NCBI RefSeq assembly: GCF_030345705.1
Contig: NZ_JAUASW010000001.1
Coordinates: forward strand, 992,001-1,056,000
Length of the DNA stretch: 64,000 bases
Direction: 5' to 3'
DNA from: Pelomonas sp. SE-A7
GTDB taxonomy: Bacteria > Pseudomonadota > Gammaproteobacteria > Burkholderiales > Burkholderiaceae_C
Shown here: one piece after another, positions 34,996 to 41,594 of the stretch
Layout: the number at the start of each line of letters is the position of its first letter
Position numbering within the stretch: the stretch's first letter is position 1
Made by a program: the position numbers and the translations under genes
Notes under the pieces: model-generated
Told to the model about the DNA's origin: nothing
Database searches by the model: none
The model's input: the letters and a program-made list of their open reading frames with translations, nothing else

Positions 34996-35745
34996 TCAGG
35001 CCTGCGCCGCACGACAGATCGCGGCGAAGTCAGCCACCTTCAAGGCGGCTCCGCCTATCAGGCCGCCGTCGATGTCGGCTTGGGCGAACAGCTGGGCCGC
35101 GTTGTCGGCCTTGACGCTGCCACCGTAGAGGATGCGCATCGCGCCGGCCTTCTGCGTGGCCGCCTGCAGTTGTGCACGCAGCACATGGTGGACCGCCTGG
35201 GCCTGTTCCGGCGTGGCCGTGAGGCCGGTGCCAATGGCCCAGACCGGTTCGTAGGCCACGACGATCTCGCCGATGCAGTGTGTCAGCGTGTGAATCACGG
35301 CCGCCAGTTGACGCTTGACCACGACCTCGGTCTGACCCGCCTCGCGCTCCGCCAATGTCTCGCCGACGCAGACGATGGGCGTCACACCATGGGCAAGCGC
35401 CGCCTTGGCCTTGTCGGCCACCATCTGGTCGCTCTCCTGGTGATAGGCACGTCGCTCCGAGTGGCCCACGATCGCATAGCGGCAACCGATGTCGTGCAGC
35501 ATCGCCGAGGAGACCTCGCCGGTGTAGGCGCCCTGCTCATGGGCCGAGCAGTCCTGCGAACCGAAGGCGATGTCCACGCCGGTCAGCGCGAGCGCGGTTT
35601 CGGTGATGTAGGGGAAAGGCACGCAGACCGCCACGTCGGCATTCCACGGACCCGCTTCCTTCAGACCGGCCAGCAACAGCGCATTGGCAGCACGGCTGCC
35701 ATGCATCTTCCAGTTGCCGACGACCAGCTTTCTTCTTTGGCTCAT
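34996..35745 (-). CDS. tpiA: Triose-phosphate isomerase
   Basis: Glycolytic/gluconeogenic TIM barrel (249 residues) interconverting dihydroxyacetone phosphate and glyceraldehyde 3-phosphate. Active-site residues: NWKMHG with Asn and Lys near residue 11, His in VGHSERR, catalytic Glu in YEPVWAIGTG, and phosphate loops GGSVKADN and GGALKV. ATG 35745 follows GAGG. The quinone oxidoreductase gene ends 8 bp before it. Confidence 0.97.
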   Translation of the reverse strand: MSQRRKLVVGNWKMHGSRAANALLLAGLKEAGPWNADVAVCVPFPYITETALALTGVDIAFGSQDCSAHEQGAYTGEVSSAMLHDIGCRYAIVGHSERRAYHQESDQMVADKAKAALAHGVTPIVCVGETLAEREAGQTEVVVKRQLAAVIHTLTHCIGEIVVAYEPVWAIGTGLTATPEQAQAVHHVLRAQLQAATQKAGAMRILYGGSVKADNAAQLFAQADIDGGLIGGAALKVADFAAICRAAQA

Positions 35746-35753
35746 CTCATTCC

Positions 35754-36740
35754 TCACCAAGTCAGCACGATCTTGCCGACATGCTCGCCCGACTCCATCA
35801 GCGCATGGGCTGCTGCCGCCTCGGCCGCCGGCAGTTCACGGTAGATCACCGGGACGATCTTGCGTTCCGCCAGCAGCGGCCAGACCTTCTCGCGCAACTC
35901 GCTCGCGATGCCGGCCTTGAAGGCCAGCGAACGCGGCCGTAGCGTGGAACCGCTGACCGTCAGCCGGCGACGCAACACCAGACCCGCATCGAACTTGGCT
36001 TCGACGCCGCCTTGCACCGCGATCACCACCAGGCGACCGTCCTCGGCCAGACACTGCACGCCGCGCTCGATGTAGGAACCGGCGACCATGTCCAGGATCA
36101 CGTCGACCCCACGGCCACCGGTGGCGGCCTTGGCTTCGGTGACGAAGTCCTGTTCGCGGTAGTTGATCGCCACGTCGGCGCCCAGCTTCAGGCAGGCCTG
36201 CGCCTTGTCGCTACTGCCCACCGTCACCAGCACGCGCGCTCCAAAGGCCTTGGCCAATTGGATTGCCGTCACGCCAATGCCGCTGGAGCCACCGTGTATC
36301 AGCAGCGTCTCGCCAGCCTTCAGACCCGCCCGGCCGAACACGTTCGACCAGACGGTGAAGAAGGTCTCGGGCAGACTCGCCGCCTCGGCCATGGTCCAGC
36401 CGGCCGGAACCGGCAGGCACTGACCCACCGGTGCCACGCACAGCTCGGCATAGCCGCCACCTGCCACCAGGGCACAGACGGCATCGCCGAGTTTGAACCC
36501 GGCGGCCGACAGGGCGGCTGCGTCGCCGGCCACGACGCGGCCCGCCACTTCCAGGCCAGGCAGATCGCTCGCACCGGGCGGTGGCGGATAGACCCCCTTG
36601 CGCTGCAGCACGTCGGGGCGGTTGATGCCATAGGCCTCAACCGCGATCAAGCATTCGCCGACCCCAGCGATGGGGTCGGGACGCTCGACCACCTGCAGCA
36701 CCTCGGGGCCGCCGGGGCGGCTGACGGCGATGGCTTTCAT
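35754..36740 (-). CDS. NAD(P)H quinone oxidoreductase, zinc-independent MDR family
   Basis: A 328-residue zeta-crystallin/PIG3-like reductase. The N-terminal GroES-like domain contains YGINRPDVLQRKGVYPPPPG and GLEVAGRVVAG. The NADP-binding fold has LIHGGSSGIGVTAIQLAKAFGARV near residue 140. The cysteine/histidine zinc ligands of alcohol dehydrogenases are absent, as expected for this group. Substrate in vivo unknown. Conserved position between pnp and tpiA in Burkholderiales suggests co-transcription with pnp. Confidence 0.9.
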   Translation of the reverse strand: MKAIAVSRPGGPEVLQVVERPDPIAGVGECLIAVEAYGINRPDVLQRKGVYPPPPGASDLPGLEVAGRVVAGDAAALSAAGFKLGDAVCALVAGGGYAELCVAPVGQCLPVPAGWTMAEAASLPETFFTVWSNVFGRAGLKAGETLLIHGGSSGIGVTAIQLAKAFGARVLVTVGSSDKAQACLKLGADVAINYREQDFVTEAKAATGGRGVDVILDMVAGSYIERGVQCLAEDGRLVVIAVQGGVEAKFDAGLVLRRRLTVSGSTLRPRSLAFKAGIASELREKVWPLLAERKIVPVIYRELPAAEAAAAHALMESGEHVGKIVLTW

Positions 36741-36765
36741 CGCACGAACGAGTCGTTGCGGCGGC

Positions 36766-38910
36766 TTACTGGGCCGCGCCTTCTTCGGCAGCCGGAGCGG
36801 CCGGGGCGGGCTGCTGATCGCGCTCGATCAGGGCCTTCATCGACAGCTTGATGCGACCCTTCTCGTCGGTCTCCAGCACCTTGACCTTGACGATCTGGCC
36901 TTCCGACAGGAAGTCGGTGACCTTCTCGACGCGTTGGTGGGCGATCTGGCTGATGTGCAGCAGGCCGTCCTTGCCGGGCAGCAGGTTGACCAGGGCACCG
37001 AAGTCCAGGATCTTGGTGATCGGGCCTTCGTAGATCTTGCCGACTTCGACTTCGGCCGTGATCTCTTCGATGCGCTTCTTGGCGTGGGCGGCCTTCTCGG
37101 CGTCGGTCGAGGCGATGGTGATGGTGCCGTCTTCGCCGATGTCGATCGTGGTGCCGGTTTCTTCGGTCAGCGCACGGATGGTGGCGCCGCCCTTGCCGAT
37201 CACGTCACGGATCTTCTCGGGGTTGATCTTCATCGTGTACAGACGCGGAGCGAACTCCGACACGTCCGACGAGGCGCCGGCCACGGCCTGGACCATCTTG
37301 TCGAGGATGTGCAGGCGGGCTTCCTTGGCCTGGGCCAGGGCGACTTGCATGATTTCCTTGGTGATGCCCTGGATCTTGATATCCATCTGCAGGGCGGTGA
37401 TGCCACCGGTCGTGCCGGCCACCTTGAAGTCCATGTCGCCGAGGTGATCTTCGTCACCCAGGATGTCGGTCAGCACGGCGAAGCGGTTGCCGTCCTTGAT
37501 CAGGCCCATGGCGATGCCGGCCACGTGGGCCTTCAGGGGCACGCCGGCGTCCAGCAGCGACAGGCAGCCGCCGCAGACGGAGGCCATCGACGAGGAGCCG
37601 TTCGACTCGGTGATCTCGGAGACCACGCGGATCGAGTAAGGGAAGTCTTCCTTGTTCGGCAGCACGGCCACCAGGGCACGCTTGGCCAGACGGCCGTGGC
37701 CGATTTCGCGGCGCTTCGGCGAACCCACGCGACCGGTTTCGCCGGTGGCGAACGGAGGCATGTTGTAGTGCAGCATGAAGCGCTCGCTGAACTCGCCGGC
37801 CAGCGCGTCGATCAGCTGGGCGTCGCGGTCGGTGCCCAGCGTGGCGGCTACCAGGGCCTGGGTCTCGCCGCGGGTGAACAGCGAGGAACCGTGGGCGCGC
37901 GGCAGCACGCCGGCACGGATCTCGATGGGGCGAACGGTGCGGGTGTCGCGACCGTCGATGCGCGGCTCGCCGGCCAGGATCTGGCTGCGGACGATGCGGG
38001 CTTCGATCTCGAACAGCAGGCCGTCGACCTCGACGCCGTCGAATTCCGTGCCCTCGGCCTTCAGTGCTTCCTTGACGTTGGCATAGGCAGCGCGGCAGGC
38101 CTCGGTGCGGGCTTGCTTGGAACGGATCTGGTAGGCAGCGCGCAGGGCTTCTTCGGCCAGGCCGGTGACCTTGGCGATGAAGGGCTCGTCCTTGGCGGGA
38201 GCCTTCCAGTCCCAGACCGGCTTGCCGGCTTCGCGCACCAGCTCATGGATGGCGTTGATGGCGATCTGGCCCTGCTCGTGGCCGTAGACCACGGCGCCCA
38301 GCATCAGCTCTTCGCTCAGCTGGTCGGCTTCCGACTCGACCATCAGCACGGCGGCTTCGGTGCCGGCCACGACCAGGTCCATCTTGGAGTCCAACAGCTG
38401 GGTCTTGCCCGGGTTCAGCACGTACTCGCCGTTGACGTAGCCCACGCGGGCGGCGCCGATGGGGCCGTTGAACGGGATGCCCGAGATCGACAGGGCAGCC
38501 GAGGTGCCGATCATGGCGGCGATGTCGGCCTGGACCTCAGGGTTCAGCGACACGACGTGGATCACGACCTGGACTTCGTTGAAGAAGCCTTCGGGGAACA
38601 GCGGGCGGATCGGGCGGTCGATCAGGCGGCTGGTCAGGGTCTCCAGCTCGCTCGGACGGCCTTCACGCTTGAAGAAGCTGCCGGGGATCTTGCCGGCGGC
38701 ATAGGTCTTCTCGATGTAGTCGACGGTCAGCGGGAAAAAGTCCTGGCCGGCCTTGGGGGCCGACTTGGCCACGACGGTAGCCAGAACCACGGTGCCTTCG
38801 ATGTTGACGACGACGGCGCCGCTCGACTGGCGCGCGATCTCGCCGGTTTCCAGCGTGACGGTGTGTTGGCCCCACTGGAAGGTCTTGGTGACCTTGTTGA
38901 ACATGCTCAT
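36766..38910 (-). CDS. pnp: Polyribonucleotide nucleotidyltransferase (PNPase)
   Basis: Phosphorolytic 3'-5' exoribonuclease of the RNA degradosome, 714 residues. Two RNase PH domains (second one with FPYSIRVVSEITESNGSSSM and the catalytic DILGDEDHLGDMDFKVAGT, in parts) are followed by a KH domain (IRDVIGKGGATIRALTEETG, about 555-615) and an S1 domain (VGKIYEGPITKILDFGALVNL, about 625-690). The ATG at 38910 follows GAGGAG. It is preceded by an 11-bp inverted repeat in its leader, a likely processing/autoregulation element, and follows rpsO as in most proteobacteria. Confidence 0.97.
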   Translation of the reverse strand: MSMFNKVTKTFQWGQHTVTLETGEIARQSSGAVVVNIEGTVVLATVVAKSAPKAGQDFFPLTVDYIEKTYAAGKIPGSFFKREGRPSELETLTSRLIDRPIRPLFPEGFFNEVQVVIHVVSLNPEVQADIAAMIGTSAALSISGIPFNGPIGAARVGYVNGEYVLNPGKTQLLDSKMDLVVAGTEAAVLMVESEADQLSEELMLGAVVYGHEQGQIAINAIHELVREAGKPVWDWKAPAKDEPFIAKVTGLAEEALRAAYQIRSKQARTEACRAAYANVKEALKAEGTEFDGVEVDGLLFEIEARIVRSQILAGEPRIDGRDTRTVRPIEIRAGVLPRAHGSSLFTRGETQALVAATLGTDRDAQLIDALAGEFSERFMLHYNMPPFATGETGRVGSPKRREIGHGRLAKRALVAVLPNKEDFPYSIRVVSEITESNGSSSMASVCGGCLSLLDAGVPLKAHVAGIAMGLIKDGNRFAVLTDILGDEDHLGDMDFKVAGTTGGITALQMDIKIQGITKEIMQVALAQAKEARLHILDKMVQAVAGASSDVSEFAPRLYTMKINPEKIRDVIGKGGATIRALTEETGTTIDIGEDGTITIASTDAEKAAHAKKRIEEITAEVEVGKIYEGPITKILDFGALVNLLPGKDGLLHISQIAHQRVEKVTDFLSEGQIVKVKVLETDEKGRIKLSMKALIERDQQPAPAAPAAEEGAAQ

Positions 38911-38986
38911 TGTTTATCTCCTCTGATATCGAGCCGCTTGCGGTGCGGCGTCAAAACCGGGAGGGAAGCTGGGTTTGGCGGGATGC

Positions 38987-39034
38987 CATTCCATCGGATC
39001 TCGGACCGGCTCTTCACCAAGTCCCGATGGAATG
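38987..39034 (-). promoter_or_regulatory. Long inverted repeat in the pnp 5' leader
   Basis: CATTCCATCGG (38987-38997) and CCGATGGAATG (39024-39034) are perfect complements around a 26-nt loop, about 75 bp before the pnp start. In E. coli the rpsO-pnp leader folds into a stem cut by RNase III, after which PNPase represses its own synthesis. This stem is in the right place for the same role; that role is inferred. Confidence 0.6.
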
Positions 39035-39073
39035 ACACATCGTCGCCACGTCAGCTCGCTCCAGCTGCGGTTC

Positions 39074-39118
39074 AGAAAGACAAAGAGCCTGTGCTGGCTT
39101 TGCAGTCCAGACAGGCTC
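39074..39118 (-). terminator. Intrinsic terminator after rpsO
   Basis: On minus, GAGCCTGT (39118-39111), an 18-nt loop, ACAGGCTC (39092-39085), then TTTGTCTTTC. It lies 19 bp after the rpsO stop and before the pnp leader, so pnp expression would depend on partial read-through or its own promoter. Confidence 0.75.
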
Positions 39119-39136
39119 CTTCTCTTCGTCGCCGGA

Positions 39137-39406
39137 TTACTTGCGCAGGCCCAGCTTCTGGATCAGCGCGGTGTAGCGGTCAGCGTCCGTGCGCTTCAGG
39201 TAGGCCAGCAGGCTCTTGCGGGTGTTGACCATCTTGAGCAGACCGCGACGGCCGTGGTGGTCCTTGGCGTGCGTCTTGAAGTGGGGGGTCAGCTCGTTGA
39301 TTCGAGCGGTCAGCAGGGCGACTTGGACTTCCGGGGATCCGGTGTCGTTGGCGCTGCGAGCGTTCGACTTGACGATTTCTGCCTTGTTGAGATCGGCGAC
39401 TGCCAT
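39137..39406 (-). CDS. rpsO: 30S ribosomal protein S15
   Basis: An 89-residue 16S rRNA-binding protein of the small subunit. It matches S15 throughout (NDTGSPEVQVALLTARINEL; HFKTHAKDHHGRRGLLKMV; RKSLLAYLKR). Start ATG 39406 sits at the family N-terminus. The roughly 150-nt leader contains hairpins that could serve S15 autoregulation, and a -10 box TACAAT lies at 39567-39572. Confidence 0.98.
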   Translation of the reverse strand: MAVADLNKAEIVKSNARSANDTGSPEVQVALLTARINELTPHFKTHAKDHHGRRGLLKMVNTRKSLLAYLKRTDADRYTALIQKLGLRK

Positions 39407-39775
39407 GATGCGTTCCTGAGAATTCGGAAGCCGCTGGGCAGCGCACGCAGGCGAGCTCACAGACGGTTTCCAGGTGGTTGACTTGCGGTCACAGGTGAAA
39501 CCGACCCGTGCCGTGCTAGCTCTCTGCCGCCCCTGGGTTGAACCCCAGGTCCAGCAAAGCCGGCGGATTGTAGCCCAGTTTGCGAATCCGGCCGCCTGCA
39601 CCCGGCCGACGCCAGGCCAAGCGGACGAATCTGGGGCCAGGGATCGCCATTCCAAGCCCGGGCAAGACCTTTGTTTGCGGGCCCTTGAAAGCCCTTGGCG
39701 GCAGGCCCAGCTTAGGTTCACGGGACGGGCAAGACGCCAGTCCTCCCACCCAGACAAAGCCCCAAGGAGCCTTCC
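39407..39775. promoter_or_regulatory. Divergent regulatory region between rpsO and the small heat-shock gene
   Basis: This 369-bp gap holds no gene. For rpsO (minus) it contains GGGCTACAATCC with -10 TACAAT at 39572-39567, a hairpin CCTGGG-TTGAAC-CCCAGG at about 39534-39551, close to the transcript's 5' end, and a GGTTTC/GAAACC stem at 39465-39502. For the plus-strand heat-shock gene it contains a sigma-32-like sequence near 39684 and AAGGAG just before the ATG. No clear -35 is seen for rpsO. Confidence 0.6.
39684..39714 (+). promoter_or_regulatory. Possible sigma-32 (heat-shock) promoter
   Basis: CTTGAAA at 39684-39690 matches the sigma-32 -35 element. About 14 bp later CCCAGCTTA partly matches the CCCCATnT-type -10. 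It lies some 60-90 bp upstream of the Hsp20 ATG. The -35 is good, the -10 weak. Confidence 0.4.
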
Positions 39776-40192
39776 ATGTTCGTGATCCCCATGACCCGCC
39801 ATCATTCCGCCGAGCTGTCGCAGCGCATCGAACGCCTGTTCAATGTGGACCCCGAAGCCCGCGCCTTGCGCAGCCCGGCCCTGGACGTGACCGAGACCGA
39901 CCAGGCCTACCGCCTGCAGATGGACCTGCCCGGCATCGCCAAGGAAGCGGTCAAGATCCGCATCGAAGGCCGCCGCGTAAACATCGACGCCGAACAGGCC
40001 CAGCCGGCCGGCCTGGCCGAGGGCGAGCGAGTCCTGCATCGCGAACGCTCGGTGACCCGCTTCTCCCGCTCCATCGCCCTGCCCCAGGAACTGGACCAGG
40101 CCGCCTCGGTGGCCAAGCTGGAGAACGGCGTGCTCAGTCTGACCCTGGCGAAACGCGTTCCCGCCGGAGCCGGCCAGCTGAACGTCGAGTAA
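39776..40192 (+). CDS. Hsp20/alpha-crystallin family small heat-shock protein
   Basis: A 138-residue ATP-independent holdase chaperone. A short N-terminal arm is followed by the alpha-crystallin domain (about 33-128), with ALDVTETDQAYRLQMDLPGI at its start, RFSRSIALP in the middle and the hallmark ENGVLSLTLAK near the end. AAGGAG stands 6 bp before the ATG. The C-terminal tail is short and lacks an obvious IXI motif, so oligomer packing may differ from IbpA. It converges with tsaD, 9 bp apart. Confidence 0.92.
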   Translation: MFVIPMTRHHSAELSQRIERLFNVDPEARALRSPALDVTETDQAYRLQMDLPGIAKEAVKIRIEGRRVNIDAEQAQPAGLAEGERVLHRERSVTRFSRSIALPQELDQAASVAKLENGVLSLTLAKRVPAGAGQLNVE

Positions 40193-40201
40193 ACGGGGAA
40201 G

Positions 40202-41245
40202 TCAGTTGACTGCGTCCAGCGCCCAGCGCGGACGCACCTCGAAACCGCTGCCCGCCGGCAGCGGTTTTCCCATGCCACGCTGCAGCCGCAGCGCAGCAGC
40301 CATGGCAATCATGGCGCCGTTGTCGGTGCACAGATTCAGTTCCGGATAGTGGACCCGCACACCGCGTTTGGCGCAGGCCGCATTCAATTGCTCGCGCAAT
40401 GACTTGTTGGCGCCGACGCCACCGGCAACGACCAGCCGCTTGAGCCCGGTCTCCTTCAGCGCCAGCAGCGATTTCTTCAGCAGCGACTCGACGATGGCAG
40501 CCTGAGTGGACGCCGCCAGGTCGGCCTTCTGCTGCTCGGACGGCGCTTCGCCGAGCTTCTTCACCTGGGTCAGCACCGCCGTCTTGAGGCCGGCAAAGCT
40601 GAAGTCCGGCTTGCCGCTGTGCAGCAGGGGGCGTGGCAGTGCAAAGGCTTCCGGGTTGCCCTGCTCCGCCAGCTTGGCCAGGTGCGGGCCACCGGGGTAA
40701 GGCAGGCCCAGCAGCTTTGCACTCTTGTCGAAAGCCTCACCGGCGGCATCGTCGATCGTCTCGCCGAGCAGCTCGTAACTGCCTACTGCGTCGACCCGCA
40801 TCAGCTGCGAATGTCCGCCCGAGACCAGCAGCGCCACGAAGGGAAATTCCGGCGGATCGGCCGACAAAAAGGGCGACAGCAGATGCCCTTCGAGGTGGTG
40901 GACCGCCAGCGATGGCCTGTCCAGCGCTGCTGCCAGAGAAGCCGCCACGCCGGCCCCGACCAGCAGCGCGCCCGCCAAGCCCGGGCCTTGCGTATAGGCG
41001 ATCAGATCAATCTCGGTCAGGGGCCTGCCGGATTTGGCGAGGACCTCGCGCGTCAGCGGCAACACGCGGCGGATATGGTCGCGCGAGGCCAGCTCAGGCA
41101 CCACGCCACCATAGGCCTGGTGCATGCTGATCTGGCTGTGCAGAGCATCGGCCAGCAGCCGCGGCGGTGTCGTCGAAGCAGCCTCGAACTCGACCAGGGC
41201 GACGCCGGTCTCATCGCAGCTGGACTCGATCCCCAAGACCAGCAT
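40202..41245 (-). CDS. tsaD: tRNA N6-adenosine threonylcarbamoyltransferase (TsaD)
   Basis: Catalyses the last step of t6A37 modification of ANN-decoding tRNAs, together with TsaB and TsaE encoded elsewhere. The 347-residue ASKHA-fold protein begins LVLGIESSCDETG. It has GGVVPELASRDHIR, the metal-binding histidines in VHHLEGHLLSP, and late VVAGGVGANKSLR and DNGAMIA. The start overlaps the fdx stop by 1 bp (TGATG), which couples it to the isc operon; in E. coli tsaD is next to rpsU instead. Confidence 0.95.
   Translation of the reverse strand: MLVLGIESSCDETGVALVEFEAASTTPPRLLADALHSQISMHQAYGGVVPELASRDHIRRVLPLTREVLAKSGRPLTEIDLIAYTQGPGLAGALLVGAGVAASLAAALDRPSLAVHHLEGHLLSPFLSADPPEFPFVALLVSGGHSQLMRVDAVGSYELLGETIDDAAGEAFDKSAKLLGLPYPGGPHLAKLAEQGNPEAFALPRPLLHSGKPDFSFAGLKTAVLTQVKKLGEAPSEQQKADLAASTQAAIVESLLKKSLLALKETGLKRLVVAGGVGANKSLREQLNAACAKRGVRVHYPELNLCTDNGAMIAMAAALRLQRGMGKPLPAGSGFEVRPRWALDAVN
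40242..40269 (+). terminator. Intrinsic terminator of the Hsp20 gene, inside the convergent tsaD
   Basis: AAACCGCTGCC-CGCC-GGCAGCGGTTT is a perfect 11-bp stem with a tetraloop, ending in TTTTCC, 50 bp after the Hsp20 stop. On the other strand the same bases encode residues near the TsaD C-terminus (LPAGSGF). Confidence 0.75.
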
Positions 41246-41580
41246 CAGCCTTCCTTGGCGTGGTTGATCGAGTACTTGGGAATCTCGACCGTCACGTCCT
41301 TCTGGCCCAGGATGGCCTGGCAGCTCAGCCGCGAATTGGCCTCCAGGCCCCAGGCGCGGTCCAGCATGTCTTCCTCGCCCTCCTCCATCTCGGACAGCGA
41401 GGCAAAGCCCTCGCGCACGATCACATGGCAGGTGGTGCAGGCACAGACCTGGTCGCAGGCATGCTCGATCTCGATGTGGTTGTCGAGCAGGGCCTCGCAG
41501 ATTGAGGTGCCGGCTGGCGCCTCGACCGACTTGCCCTCAGGGCAGTATTCGGCGTGCGGAAGAATCTTGATGACGGGCAT
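41245..41580 (-). CDS. fdx: ISC-type [2Fe-2S] ferredoxin
   Basis: Electron donor for Fe-S cluster assembly, 111 residues from ATG 41580. Cluster ligands are Cys42, Cys48, Cys51 (HACDQVCACTTCHV) and Cys87 (RLSCQA), the exact ISC ferredoxin spacing. The acidic patch LSEMEEGEEDMLD would dock to IscS. It is translated between hscA (14-bp gap) and tsaD (1-bp overlap). Confidence 0.96.
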   Translation of the reverse strand: MPVIKILPHAEYCPEGKSVEAPAGTSICEALLDNHIEIEHACDQVCACTTCHVIVREGFASLSEMEEGEEDMLDRAWGLEANSRLSCQAILGQKDVTVEIPKYSINHAKEG

Positions 41581-41594
41581 GGTGGAGAGATCCC

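Noticed and set aside
36670..39228. CRISPR array, insertion sequence or prophage remains anywhere in the window
   Set aside because: No spaced direct repeats, transposase, integrase or phage structural gene is visible on either strand; genes are contiguous core functions.
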